From Rhodococcus sp. KRD162 (GTDB lineage Bacteria > Actinomycetota > Actinomycetes > Mycobacteriales > Mycobacteriaceae), in the NCBI RefSeq assembly GCF_017168335.1, contig NZ_JABFAU010000014.1:43780-107779 (forward strand): 64,000 bases of DNA, read 5' to 3'. Shown here one piece after another: positions 8,190 through 16,767 of this stretch. Both the position numbers and the translations under genes were made by a program. Position 1 is the first letter of the stretch. The number at the start of each line of letters is the position of its first letter. The notes under the pieces are model-generated. The model saw only the letters and a program-made list of their open reading frames with translations. It was not told the DNA's origin and did no database searches.

Positions 8190-8512
8190 TAGGGACTGCC
8201 TCGCACGGCCTCTCGGGTGCCATTGCTTCGCGCCATCTCGAAGAACGGCAACCTCGGCAGAACGGCCCTGTCTGGGGCGGCGATTCACCAGAGCATTAGG
8301 CGCGCCGCGCCGAACACGCCGGTTACGACCCCACCGCACTCGCCAAACTATGCGGACGCTCCCTCCGTGCTGGGTTCGTCACCCAACTCACACGTAACGG
8401 TGCCGACTGATCCGCCATCGCCCGCCAGACCGGTCACGCCCGGTCCCGACTCCCCCGAGGGGTATCGACGCGAACGCGCCCCCTGCTCGGCAATTCAGTC
8501 AGCCAAAATTAG
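8190..8512 (+). pseudogene. Tyrosine recombinase/integrase, C-terminal fragment with frameshifts and a stop
   Basis: Translating with shifts gives VPLLRAISKNGNLGRTALSG, then AEHAGYDPTALAKLCGRSLR continuing AGFVTQLTRNGAD, an in-frame TGA at 8408-8410, then SAIARQTGHARS and finally PLLGNSVSQN ending at TAG 8510-8512. SLRAGFVTQ...NGAD..AIARQTGH is the classic Arg and His active-site region of this integrase family. At least two frameshifts and one nonsense codon make it clearly dead. It is very likely the other half of the fragment at 6738-7077. Confidence 0.7.
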
Positions 8513-9010
8513 TCTATGAAGAATCTTGGCTCAGTTCGCTGTTCGACCGGGACTGGACTAGCAGCGGCTATCGACGTTTGGGGAGGGGGACGCCTCCCTC
8601 AAACACTTCCAAGTAGATCGAATACATGCGTCTTGCAGTGACACGGAACATCATCGTCACGTAGTTCGTAACCGCCACCACGCATCCCAACAGCACAACG
8701 TGTCACCACCGCTGTTCCTCGTTCGAAACGACCGCCAGAACTCCCAAAAGCAAGGCATCCGCCAGTGATGCCACAACGGACAACAAACGCCCACCAAAGG
8801 TCTCACGTATTTAGGAGGTGAGCCACTCGCTGGATGACAGGAAGCTTCGAAATCACGGATCCCGCCGGCCCATTCATGCGAATGCGCCGGCGGGATCTAG
8901 TTACTCCCGACTTCGGAGCAGGTCGGCCGACACAATTCGACGGCCGATTGGCCGCCCTTGCTGGGTATTCGGCGCACAGCACAACCGACCTTCGCGCAGG
9001 CAAGTCTTCA
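8513..9010. other. About 500 bp without a convincing gene
   Basis: Short frames exist on both strands but none has a ribosome site or recognisable family. AT content rises at 8590-8790. The only clear structure is the long hairpin at 8858-8897, downstream of the minus-strand catabolic operon. Confidence 0.5.
8858..8897 (-). terminator. Long hairpin after the HpaB operon
   Basis: GATCCCGCCGGC (8858-8869) pairs perfectly with GCCGGCGGGATC (8886-8897); inside, CATTC (8871-8875) pairs with GAATG (8880-8884) around a 4-base loop, with one C-C mismatch between the two stems. It lies 114 bp beyond the flavin reductase stop on the minus strand. There is no U-run, only GATTTCG, so it is a hairpin-only terminator candidate. 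Confidence 0.5.
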
Positions 9011-9535
9011 TCAGAACAGCCAGGGGACTTCGTCATGGCCGAAGTCGCGAAAGTTGCCGAACCTGCCGGAATAGAAGACCAAACCAGTTCCTTCCCGGTA
9101 TCGCAGGACTTGCACGCTGCCGTAGAAGACGCGATGATCCCCGATATCGTGGGCGCTGTGAACGCGGCACTCGAATTGAGCGAGTGCGTCTTTGATCATC
9201 GGCAGCCCGGTGGTCCCGTGATCGCATTCGAGTCCGTCGAAACGCGCACCCCCACGTGTTGCAAAGCGGCGAGCGATCGCCTCTTGCCGGGCGCCAAGGA
9301 TGGACACCGCGAAGCGTCCGCTTGCCTCGACCGCATCGGTGGTTCGCGAACCGTGAGTGAGGGACACCATCAGTACCGGCGGTTCGAGACTGATCGATGT
9401 CATCGAGCTGATTGTCATGCCGCACGCGCTGTGCTCAGCGTCGTCCGCGGTAACCACGGAGACGCCTGCCGATAAGCGGCCCATACTTCGCCTCATCGAC
9501 GTAGCGCTGGCGGTCTCGAACGTTGACAGTGCCAT
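9011..9535 (-). CDS. Flavin reductase family protein (HpaC-like)
   Basis: A 174-residue FMN-binding split-barrel protein of the flavin reductase family. RLSAGVSVVTA near residue 20, GMTISSMTSISLEPPVLMVSL and the C-terminal HDIGDHRVFYGSVQVLRY plus LVFYSGRFGNF are characteristic. It would supply reduced FMN/FAD to the two-component HpaB-type monooxygenase encoded two genes upstream, using NAD(P)H. It is the last gene of the minus-strand operon, 9 bp after the cupin gene, and is followed by a long hairpin. Confidence 0.85.
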   Translation of the reverse strand: MALSTFETASATSMRRSMGRLSAGVSVVTADDAEHSACGMTISSMTSISLEPPVLMVSLTHGSRTTDAVEASGRFAVSILGARQEAIARRFATRGGARFDGLECDHGTTGLPMIKDALAQFECRVHSAHDIGDHRVFYGSVQVLRYREGTGLVFYSGRFGNFRDFGHDEVPWLF

Positions 9536-9544
9536 TACTGGTCC

Positions 9545-9895
9545 TTACTCGACGCTGCGATAGCGAGCTTCGAAGGTGACTACACCTTCGTCGGTTCTCC
9601 ATGGTCCGTGAGGCATACCTGGAGGCCTGCAGGCATACTCGCCCGCTGTGAAGGTCTTGTTGAGGGTCAAATCCAAGAAGGAACCTTCCAATATGTAGAC
9701 CTCTTCCCAGAAATCGTGGATCTGCACGCCCATCGCTGATGAGTCCGCACCAGGCTGATACCGAAGGATTCGTGTCGCGACCCCGCCCTCGGGATCCTTT
9801 GACAAAATCCGCTCGGTGATGAGTGGATTGTCACCAGGACACACGGTCCACTCGACGTCGGTGACCGGAAAGAACTCGAATTCGGGTTTCGCCAT
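9545..9895 (-). CDS. Small cupin-domain protein
   Basis: A 116-residue single-domain cupin. GVQIHDFWEEVYILEGSFLD (about 57-76) carries the first cupin motif with His and paired Glu, and RPPGMPHGPW the second motif with its metal His. It lies 4 bp after the HpaB-type gene and 9 bp before the flavin reductase, so translation is coupled within the operon. Single cupins in such operons may be isomerases, ring-cleaving dioxygenases or stabilising proteins; here the role is unknown. Confidence 0.8.
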   Translation of the reverse strand: MAKPEFEFFPVTDVEWTVCPGDNPLITERILSKDPEGGVATRILRYQPGADSSAMGVQIHDFWEEVYILEGSFLDLTLNKTFTAGEYACRPPGMPHGPWRTDEGVVTFEARYRSVE

Positions 9896-9899
9896 CTAG

Positions 9900-11357
9900 T
9901 TATTCGCTCTCTACTTTGTAACTGCTCGTGAACTGCTCCAGCCTGGCCAACGCGGTGTCATAGTCGTAATTCCTGTAGGTGTATACACCCTTGACCACGA
10001 AAGGTGCACCGGCATAGAACAACTCGTACTGCTGGTGCCGGCCACCGAACTCCGAACCAATGATGTCCCATGCCAACTTGAACAGCTTCACGCGCTCTTC
10101 GGCGGGTACTCCAGGGGACTGCACGTAGCGTTCGATGTCGGGTGCCGACAGCGGACTGGTCAGGTCCTTCACGCTCGACGGCAGCTGAAGAACTCCTCCG
10201 CCTACGAGGTCCCGCAAGATCGCGATGACCCTGGGATAAATCTCGGACTGCAATCCCATGGAGCCGTAGAGTGCCGAGCGACCCGGTAGCCAGAAGCCGG
10301 ATTCGTCGGCCTCGGCGGTGTACTCGGCTGCGAGGACTGCGGACTGCACAGACGAGACAAGGGCGGCGAGTTCCCCGAGCTTTTCTTGCACGCTAGGGAT
10401 CTTGTCGACGCCGTTGACTTGCGTCACCCGCCGTGCGACGCCGGCGATGAACTGCAGTTTCGTCGCGAATCGGATCTGGGCCTGCCAGTTGCCCAGAACG
10501 TGGGCACCGGTGTCGAAGAATTGGCGTCGGACACGTGTTGTGTCGCGATCAACGAACACTCGATCCCAGGGCACCAGTACGTCGTCGAAGACAAGTAAGG
10601 AGTCAGGCTCGTCGTATCGGCTGGTGAGCGGGTAGTCGAACGAACTGGTGGCTGCGGGAATGTACGGACGCCGGACGTACTGCTTGAGTCCGGGGGTGTT
10701 GGTGGGCACGATGAATCCAACGGCGAAATCGGAGTCGTCCGGTCCGAGCGGCTTGATGCAGGAGACAAAGATCTCGTCGGCCAGCGCGCCTCCGGTAGCG
10801 AGCATCTGCGAGCCATGGATCAGCAATCCTTCGGCGGTTTCTTCGACGACGCCGGTCTGCAGGTATTCGCCCTCCCAGCCGGAGGCGGTCGTCGCTCGCG
10901 ACACCTGAGGCGGGATGATGGCGTAGGAAACGTACAGGTTTTCGCTGAGCAAACGCTTGTAGTGAGCCGTGACGTTAGCTCCGAAGTCGCGTCCGCCTTC
11001 GACGGCGAACACTTCCGGATGCGCGGCGAACGCCGCCATAAAAGTGCCGACGTGGTCTGGGCTACGCCCGATCCAGCCGTGGGTGTGCTGTGCCCATGTC
11101 TCGATTGCCTTCCGGCGAGCAACGAGTTCGTCGTGCGAGCGTGGAATGCCGAATACTTTGTTGGCCGGCTCGCCGGTTTCAGGAGCGATGTACTGCATCC
11201 CTGTCGATTCATCGGCGGCCAGGTCGAACAGCTCAGCGATCGTACGAGCCACCGGAGCAAACGCGGGATGCTCGAGGACGTTGTCGACTTTCTCGCCGTC
11301 GACAATGATGGTTCGCCCGTCGTCCAGCGAAGCGAGATATTCAGCGCCAGTACGCAT
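9900..11357 (-). CDS. HpaB-family FADH2-dependent monooxygenase (4-hydroxyphenylacetate 3-hydroxylase-like)
   Basis: A 485-residue member of the 4-hydroxyphenylacetate 3-hydroxylase family, close to the usual 480-520. It starts MRTGAEYLASLDDGRTIIVD, the typical N-terminus, and shows RSPDHVGTFMAAFAA, GSQMLATGGALADEIFVS and the C-terminal GGRHQQYELFYAGAP. I used the ATG at 11357, 2 bp after the DUF2848 stop; the longer frame to 11432 is antisense overlap. Members hydroxylate phenols or hydroxylated N-heterocycles using reduced flavin from a partner reductase, here the gene at 9011-9535. The true substrate is unknown; neighbouring amidase and DUF2848 genes point to an aromatic or heterocyclic amide. 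Confidence 0.9.
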   Translation of the reverse strand: MRTGAEYLASLDDGRTIIVDGEKVDNVLEHPAFAPVARTIAELFDLAADESTGMQYIAPETGEPANKVFGIPRSHDELVARRKAIETWAQHTHGWIGRSPDHVGTFMAAFAAHPEVFAVEGGRDFGANVTAHYKRLLSENLYVSYAIIPPQVSRATTASGWEGEYLQTGVVEETAEGLLIHGSQMLATGGALADEIFVSCIKPLGPDDSDFAVGFIVPTNTPGLKQYVRRPYIPAATSSFDYPLTSRYDEPDSLLVFDDVLVPWDRVFVDRDTTRVRRQFFDTGAHVLGNWQAQIRFATKLQFIAGVARRVTQVNGVDKIPSVQEKLGELAALVSSVQSAVLAAEYTAEADESGFWLPGRSALYGSMGLQSEIYPRVIAILRDLVGGGVLQLPSSVKDLTSPLSAPDIERYVQSPGVPAEERVKLFKLAWDIIGSEFGGRHQQYELFYAGAPFVVKGVYTYRNYDYDTALARLEQFTSSYKVESE

Positions 11358-11359
11358 GA

Positions 11360-12046
11360 TCAAACTTCTTTCGTCGTTGAGTAGGTGTGTCGCAGACTGC
11401 GACCGTCCGGCAAGGTCAATTCGAGTTCCCACCTTTCGCCTGCAACGAAGTTGCCGTCGATGAGCGGGATGGTTCCAGCGAAGATGATGAACTCTGTGCC
11501 GTCGTCGAACTCGTCGTCACGTCCGCTCAGGATCGCGAGCAGGGCATCGGGTCGCCGGAGTCCCGACAGGCTCCCTGATTGGTATAGTTCCCCGTCCACC
11601 CAGCTACGCGCGGTGCAACCGTCCCAGTCGAACGTTGCCCAGTCGTCGACTTCGAGGATATCGAATCCGACCGGCTTCGGGCAGACTTGCTTGGATTGCC
11701 CAATGTCCACGGTCTCCAGAGTGCGGTCGGTATGGTCCGATCCGATACCGAGATAATTTTTACCAGCGAATCGTATGAGTACAGGTTCGATCTCGCCTGA
11801 CGTGTTGTCACCCGCGACCGATAACTTGTCCGAGGTCGTGACGGCGGTGACGGGCATCGGGTAAAACATCGGGACCTGTGGGGGAGGGGCGACACCGATC
11901 GCAGCGAGTTCGTCGATGTGGTGCTGCACCTGCTTTTCGTCGCGACCTGTGTAGCCAGCGACGATGGAGCGGTAGCCGGTCAATGCGATGGGACACTCGC
12001 CGCCTAATGGGTGTAATGCGAGAGGTTCTGTGGTCATGGTTGTCAT
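11360..12046 (-). CDS. DUF2848 family protein
   Basis: A 228-residue protein of the DUF2848 family, distantly like fumarylacetoacetate hydrolases. LIRFAGKNYLGIGSDHTDRT (about 90-109) and SKQVCPKPVG are its hallmark; EFIIFAGTIPLIDG near the C-terminus is the second conserved block. It starts at 12046, overlapping the nitrilase stop (ATGA), and ends 2 bp before the HpaB-type gene. DUF2848 genes recur in operons for aromatic or heterocycle breakdown, suggesting hydrolysis of a ring-cleavage product, but no activity is established to my knowledge. Confidence 0.85.
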   Translation of the reverse strand: MTTMTTEPLALHPLGGECPIALTGYRSIVAGYTGRDEKQVQHHIDELAAIGVAPPPQVPMFYPMPVTAVTTSDKLSVAGDNTSGEIEPVLIRFAGKNYLGIGSDHTDRTLETVDIGQSKQVCPKPVGFDILEVDDWATFDWDGCTARSWVDGELYQSGSLSGLRRPDALLAILSGRDDEFDDGTEFIIFAGTIPLIDGNFVAGERWELELTLPDGRSLRHTYSTTKEV

Positions 12047-12855
12047 AGCTGTGCTGCCTTTCTTTTGTTCAAACTGCTGTAGTCGTCCAATCGGTCGGCC
12101 AAGACCGGGAACTCAGCGCGGGTACGGCCGACGAGTGCGGGATCGATCTCTGCGTACGTGATTCCTTCGTCGGTGCCCGCTTCGGCAACGACAGTGCCCC
12201 ACGGGTCCACGATTCGGCTGTACCCAGCGAGCTCGACTCCGCCGTGGGTTCCTACTGCGTTGCAAGCGATTACGAAAACTTGATTGTCCACCGCTCGTGC
12301 GGCAGTTAGCAGTTGCCAGTGTTCGCGTCGTGCAGCTGGCCAGGCCGCAGGCACGATCACGATTTCGCTTCCTGCGGCGACGAGCTCGGTCCACAGTCCG
12401 GGAAACCTCAGGTCATAGCACGTGGTTGCAGAGACGACACCGAATCCTGTTGCAGTGCTGTAGATCTGATCCCCTGGCGTCAGCAGCTTCGATTCGAGAG
12501 ATTGGTATCCGAACACATGAACTTTGCTGTAGTGATGCGCGATCTGCCCAGATGCATCCAACATGATGGACGTATTCTTCAGCGCCCCGTCGTTACGCTG
12601 AACGATGCTTCCGATGTGGATGAAGCATCTGCGCTCGGCGGCCAGAGCGGCGAATCTTTGCACTGTCGCGGCGTGGAGGGACTCGGCTTCTGTTTCGTAG
12701 AGGTCAAAATGGTTGAAACCGACCCGCCAAAGCTCGGGGAGGACGATGAGATCGACGCTGTGTTCGATGCCGGCCACAATGGCGTACACACGTTCGCGGC
12801 GTTGAGTCGGTGTCTCGTCATCGGGGCTGGCTACTTGAACGAGTGCGATCTTCAT
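12043..12855 (-). CDS. Carbon-nitrogen hydrolase (nitrilase superfamily amidase)
   Basis: A 270-residue CN-hydrolase. The catalytic triad is visible as Glu in LIVLPELWRVGF (about 41), Lys in HHYSKVHVFGYQ (about 112) and Cys in SATTCYDLRFPG (about 146). Length and the single domain match omega-amidase/N-carbamylase-like branches. It would hydrolyse a linear amide or carbamoyl bond. Position directly before DUF2848 and HpaB, with a four-base overlap, makes it a step of that pathway; substrate unknown. Confidence 0.9.
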   Translation of the reverse strand: MKIALVQVASPDDETPTQRRERVYAIVAGIEHSVDLIVLPELWRVGFNHFDLYETEAESLHAATVQRFAALAAERRCFIHIGSIVQRNDGALKNTSIMLDASGQIAHHYSKVHVFGYQSLESKLLTPGDQIYSTATGFGVVSATTCYDLRFPGLWTELVAAGSEIVIVPAAWPAARREHWQLLTAARAVDNQVFVIACNAVGTHGGVELAGYSRIVDPWGTVVAEAGTDEGITYAEIDPALVGRTRAEFPVLADRLDDYSSLNKRKAAQL

Positions 12856-12901
12856 CGGCGTCTTCTTTCTTCTCGGCGGGCCGGATCACGTGCTGGATCA
12901 G

Positions 12902-14287
12902 TCAGTGCGAGTCCGCAATCGGCGATCTGGCCGCGGACTCCGCAGGTCGTCCTACGGTGGCCATGTCGACGGACCGGGTCTCTTTCGCGATCAGCGACGC
13001 TCCCAGCGAAAGTGCACCCATGACAGCAAGGTAGGCACTGATCGCGTATCCAGTTCCGAACCAGGTGTAGAGCGCAATAGCCAAGATCGGTGCAATCGAT
13101 CCAGCTAGAACCGATGCGAGGTTGTAAGCCAGCGACACAGCCGAGTAGCGGACCTCGGTGGGGAACAGTTCGGAGAAGAATGCGCCGATTACTGCGCTGT
13201 AAGCACCGAAAATCAACAAACCGACCGCTACTGCCAAAATGATGGCTCCCGGACTCTTGGTGTCCAACAGCGCGAAGAACCCGAACGCCCACACGATCGT
13301 TGCGAGCGATGCACCGATGTAGATGGGTCGCCGACCTATGCGGTCGGAGAGCACCGCGAATGCCGGAATCGCGATGAGGGCCACCACCATGCCGATCATG
13401 ACCGCATTGAGCCCCACGCTGCGTGGCAATTCGAGGATCTGAGTGATGTAGGTGATTACGAACAACGAGAAGATGTAGAAGCCTGCATTTTCACCGAATC
13501 GAGTCACCGCAGCAAGCACAATCAGTCGCCAGTGCCCGCGCACAGCGTCCGCGAGCGGTGTGCGCGCGAGGGCGGGTTCGTTCGTAGCCGTGGCCGCAGC
13601 TCTGACCTCTTGGGCCTTGACGAACATTGGGGATTCTGTGACGAACAACCGCAGGAGTAGTCCGATGACGACGAGCAGCGCCGATAGAGCGAATGCGATA
13701 CGCCATCCGAAGCTCAGGAAGTCCTCTTCCGAGAGGGTGACGCTGAGAACCGCCATGACACCGGCAGCCATCAGATTGCCCAGTGGGGGTCCGAGATTCG
13801 GCCATGCTGCCCAGAAGGCGCGCCGCTCGGAACCTCCGTGTTCGGAGACGAGGAGGACGGCGCCTCCCCATTCTCCACCGAGTGCGAAGCCCTGCACCAA
13901 TCTGAGAAGAACCAGGATGATCGGTGCTGCGACACCGATGCTTGCGTAACCGGGTAGGAATGCGATCAGGAACGTAGAGACACCCATCAGCATCAGGCTG
14001 GCGATCAACGTCGAGCGGCGTCCCTTGACGTCGCCAAGGTGACCCAGAACGGCTGCCCCGAGAGGCCTGGCGATGAATCCGACCGCGTAGGTGGCAAAGG
14101 CGAGCATTGTTCCAACGAGCGGGTCTTCAGCAGGGAAGAACAGCTTGTTGAACACTAGCGCCGCGGCGGTGCCATAAAGGAAGAAGTCGTACCACTCCAC
14201 TGCGGTGCCGGCCAGGCTCGATGCTGCAACTACCGGAAGGCTGGTACGGGAGGCTCGTTTGTTAGGTTTTTCGGTGGCGGTTGCCAT
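12902..14287 (-). CDS. MFS transporter, metabolite:H+ symporter (MHS) type
   Basis: A 461-residue twelve-helix transporter. The opening VEWYDFFLYGTAAALVFNKL and the loop GHLGDVKGRRSTL (GDxxGRR after helix 2) place it in the MHS branch with shikimate, ketoglutarate and aromatic acid carriers; GFALGGEWGGAVLLVSEH is a second family mark. It is the first gene of the catabolic operon, 46 bp before the amidase, so it probably imports the substrate. The GntR gene is divergent, with a 530-bp control region between. Confidence 0.9.
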   Translation of the reverse strand: MATATEKPNKRASRTSLPVVAASSLAGTAVEWYDFFLYGTAAALVFNKLFFPAEDPLVGTMLAFATYAVGFIARPLGAAVLGHLGDVKGRRSTLIASLMLMGVSTFLIAFLPGYASIGVAAPIILVLLRLVQGFALGGEWGGAVLLVSEHGGSERRAFWAAWPNLGPPLGNLMAAGVMAVLSVTLSEEDFLSFGWRIAFALSALLVVIGLLLRLFVTESPMFVKAQEVRAAATATNEPALARTPLADAVRGHWRLIVLAAVTRFGENAGFYIFSLFVITYITQILELPRSVGLNAVMIGMVVALIAIPAFAVLSDRIGRRPIYIGASLATIVWAFGFFALLDTKSPGAIILAVAVGLLIFGAYSAVIGAFFSELFPTEVRYSAVSLAYNLASVLAGSIAPILAIALYTWFGTGYAISAYLAVMGALSLGASLIAKETRSVDMATVGRPAESAARSPIADSH

Positions 14288-14818
14288 GTTCGACTCCAGT
14301 CGGATCGTCCCTAGTTGACGGCCCGCGGACCGGGTTCTACGTGGGTGTAGAGCCTTTATCTAGTGCGCGGGATGGTGATGCCAGGTTCGGCGGCTGCACC
14401 AACAGCTGCCGAACCTCTTTCGTCCGGATCGGGTACCGACCTCACTTGGAGTAGGTCGCCCTTCCGTCATACTAGTTGTATACGAGGTGTCCACGAGAGT
14501 GCAACGGTTATATGGGGATCTTTTTGTCGCCGAGAGCCCGTAGACGACGCCGACACCCGGGTCCGCTGTATGACGTCACCGCAGGTGACGGCGGGCGTCG
14601 ACCTAGTTGAACAACAAGATTCGATGCAGCCGAGTGCCGTAGGAGCTTTACGCGGAATTTACGTGGGTCAGCGATGTAGCGGTGAGCCGGCGAGAGCCAC
14701 CGCGGCTCCGCACCTCCGACGCTGATCGATCGGCAGCCGTCATCGAGTACTAAGACATCGCCGAGGCCAGTTGCGTTGGTTAGTAGCGTCCGACTGGGAG
14801 CTGGGGTATACATTTGGT
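14288..14818. promoter_or_regulatory. Divergent control region between MHS transporter and GntR gene
   Basis: About 530 bp with no convincing gene. It contains two copies of a GTATAC core: TTGTATACGA (14476-14485, 189 bp before the transporter) and GGGTATACAT (14804-14813, 6 bp before the GntR start codon). GntR/FCD proteins bind short TNGTNNNACNA-like palindromes, so these are plausible operators; the second would allow autorepression by blocking translation or transcription start. One plus-strand frame at 14363-14725 lacks any family resemblance and was not called. Confidence 0.45.
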
Positions 14819-15460
14819 ATGCAGCGCGAGTCGGGTAGGAACAAAGCTTACAAGTATGTGCGCGACCAAATTCTCACTTCGCCGGCGTCGAGCGGTACTT
14901 TCCTCAACGAGCAGGAGTTGGCGACCCTGATCGGAGTCTCTCGGACACCCGTCCGCGAAGCCCTGCTGATGCTGCAAGCAGAGGGCCTGGTGGAAATGGT
15001 TCCGCAGCGCGGAGCCCACGTTCCGCCGATGTCGGGGCGTCAGATCACCGAACTCATGGAACTTCGGGGGGTTCTGGAGCGCCACGCCGCATCCGCCGCG
15101 ATCTCGTCCGGCGATGCACCCGTTGCCGCAATGCGCAAAGCCTTGGCCGAGCAGATGACGCTTTCCTGTGCATCAGGACCAGAGGCGGCCAAGAGCTTCA
15201 TCGACCTAGACGGCAAATTTCATCAGATTTTGATCGATTCGGCTAAGAACGAACTACTCTCGCACACCTATTCGGGTTTACGGGCACGTCAACTGCGCGT
15301 AGGGCTCACCGCATTGTTCGCTGCCGAAGACAGGCAGCGCAACGTATGTGCGGAACACGAAAGTATCGTTGTGGCTTTGGAATCGGGAGACCAACGGTTC
15401 GCCCACCGGGCAATCGAACAGCACCTCGAGGTGACGTTGCAGATCCTCTTGCGCGCCTAG
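14819..15460 (+). CDS. GntR-family regulator, FCD subfamily
   Basis: A 213-residue regulator. The N-terminal winged helix (about 10-75) shows the GntR pattern FLNEQELATLIGVSRTPVRE followed by ALLMLQAEGLVEMVPQRGAHV. The C-terminal FCD ligand domain begins at ELMELRGVLERHAA and carries the metal-binding Asp/His set in DLDGKFHQILIDSA, CAEHESIVVALESGD and AIEQHLEVTL. I used the ATG at 14819 (MQRESGRN), because the extra upstream residues overlap the operator-like GTATAC. It almost certainly controls the divergent HpaB operon in response to a carboxylate. Confidence 0.85.
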   Translation: MQRESGRNKAYKYVRDQILTSPASSGTFLNEQELATLIGVSRTPVREALLMLQAEGLVEMVPQRGAHVPPMSGRQITELMELRGVLERHAASAAISSGDAPVAAMRKALAEQMTLSCASGPEAAKSFIDLDGKFHQILIDSAKNELLSHTYSGLRARQLRVGLTALFAAEDRQRNVCAEHESIVVALESGDQRFAHRAIEQHLEVTLQILLRA

Positions 15461-16306
15461 GTGCAGTGCTCACAAGTCCGCAGTGCTTTTTAAGGTCGAG
15501 TCGTCTCGAGCGGAGGTCCAACTCGTTCGCGAACCGAAGATAGTGCTTCAACTTTGTCGAAGCCGACACAGTTGTTCGCCCCGTAGCAAGCCGCAGCTTT
15601 CAGACCGTCATTCGGTCGATCAAGGTAGCTACGTTCGGGCCGGCGCGGTGCTCAGTGTTCGTCCCGTCGAGTAGGCCGGTGTCGATGTCGGCAACGTGGG
15701 TGGCGACGGCGCGCGCGTCGACGGTGACCATGGCGACCTCCGGGTCTGCCGGTGCGCCCCACAGAAGTCGTTGACTCCGATGATCGCCGGGTCCGCATTC
15801 CGCAAGCCCGACACGGCCGCTGCGGCGTCGCCGACATTTGGAATGACAGCGGTTGTCACGGGCTCGCGCAATCCGCGCGCGGCGCGCGCTCGCCACAGGC
15901 CCTCAAGACGTCAACGGCTCGGTCAGACAGGCGTTCGCAACCCGGCTCGGCGTGTGCTAAACCGGGTGCGACCGGCGTCGACCAGCTGCTGGACTTGAAC
16001 GCTGGCAATCTGGTCCTCCAACTCGACTCGCATCCATCGAGCAAGCTCAGGCGGCTCGGTGGTGAGATATGACGGTCTGAGTCCCGTTGTGGGGCTTGGT
16101 GTCGGGATGCCATACCACTACCGCGGCCGGGGTGATCGTTTTCCACTCGTCCGTCAACAGGACCAGCCGCTTGGAGCCCGCGGCCATTCGCAGATACCCA
16201 CGAGTTCGAATCCGACCCTCGTCAACATGTCATGACACTGAGGAAACTGTCGCAAGCGCACCGTTCCCGAATCTCCCTCGACACAACCCACAATCAACCC
16301 CGCCGA
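15461..16306. other. About 850 bp of apparently decayed coding DNA
   Basis: No intact gene, but the minus strand shows protein-like stretches broken by frameshifts. At 15600-15875: EPVTTAVIPNVGDAAAAVSG and GLRNADPAIIGVNDFCGA in one frame, then PADPEVAMVTVDARAVATHV and ADIDTGLLDGTNTEHRAGPN in another. At 15930-16240: RMAAGSKRLVLLTDEWKTIT with PAAVVVWHPDTKPHNGTQTV, then a shift to LTTEPPELARWMRVELEDQI. I recognise neither family. The pattern suggests two dead genes next to the catabolic cluster. Confidence 0.4.
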
Positions 16307-16660
16307 TCAGAGGTCGTCGAGTCTCACGATTCCGTCTTGCAGTGCCCTCGCGACCAGTGCCGCCTTTGTCGGCGCTGCTCGACCGACGCGGGAGTACTTG
16401 TCCCGGATTCTGGTGAGGTGGGTGTTGACGGTGCCCAACGCGATGTGGAGACGGGCCCCGACTTCGACTTTGGAGTCGCAGTCCAACCAGACTTTCATGA
16501 CTGCGATCTCACGCTCGGTCAGTCCGGGTGAGGCGTACACCGGCACCGGTCGCGGTCGTGGGCTCTTGTCCTGCGCAGGCCGTGGTCCGAGTGGGCTGCG
16601 CGCGGTTGCGGGTGCCGACACTCGCCTTTGCGTGTGGGGTCGATGACCGATCAACACCAT
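16307..16660 (-). CDS. Small LuxR-type helix-turn-helix regulator
   Basis: A 117-residue protein whose last 65 residues form a LuxR/GerE DNA-binding domain: GLTEREIAVMKVWLDCDSKV then EVGARLHIALGTVNTHLTRI. The first 50 residues are basic and proline-rich with no receiver or ligand domain. I chose the ATG at 16660 because GGAGGAG lies 7 bases upstream; the frame is open to 16735. Similar short LuxR proteins occur widely in Rhodococcus with unknown targets. It is divergent from the tandem-TetR gene and shares its palindrome-rich control region. Confidence 0.8.
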   Translation of the reverse strand: MVLIGHRPHTQRRVSAPATARSPLGPRPAQDKSPRPRPVPVYASPGLTEREIAVMKVWLDCDSKVEVGARLHIALGTVNTHLTRIRDKYSRVGRAAPTKAALVARALQDGIVRLDDL

Positions 16661-16767
16661 GTTGGCCTCCTCCACGTAGTCGGCCATATGGCCGTTCAGC
16701 ATCTGACCACGATCTTCGAATCTCCTGCAACACAAAGTAATTCGAGTTCGTTATCGATTATCGTGGA

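Larger units (their letters stand above)
6738..8512. mobile_element. Relic: integrase gene interrupted by an IS481-type element
   Basis: The segment reads as integrase N-terminus (plus strand), transposase 3' part (minus strand), integrase C-terminus (plus strand). The left junction is probably at 7078, where integrase similarity ends and TGTGGGGGCTCAGG begins, a TG-start expected of an IS481 terminus. The right end of the IS and the middle (roughly 120-150 residues) of the integrase are missing, so a deletion followed insertion. No target duplication can be identified. Confidence 0.6.

Noticed and set aside
8803..9036. 77-codon minus-strand frame after the flavin reductase
   Set aside because: Spans the long hairpin and has no conserved features.
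14363..14725. 120-codon plus-strand frame in the GntR control region
   Set aside because: No ribosome site and no family resemblance; overlaps operator-like sequence.
16195..16230. GTTCGAATCC, resembling a tRNA T-loop
   Set aside because: Flanking bases do not pair as a T-stem and no acceptor or anticodon stem can be found.
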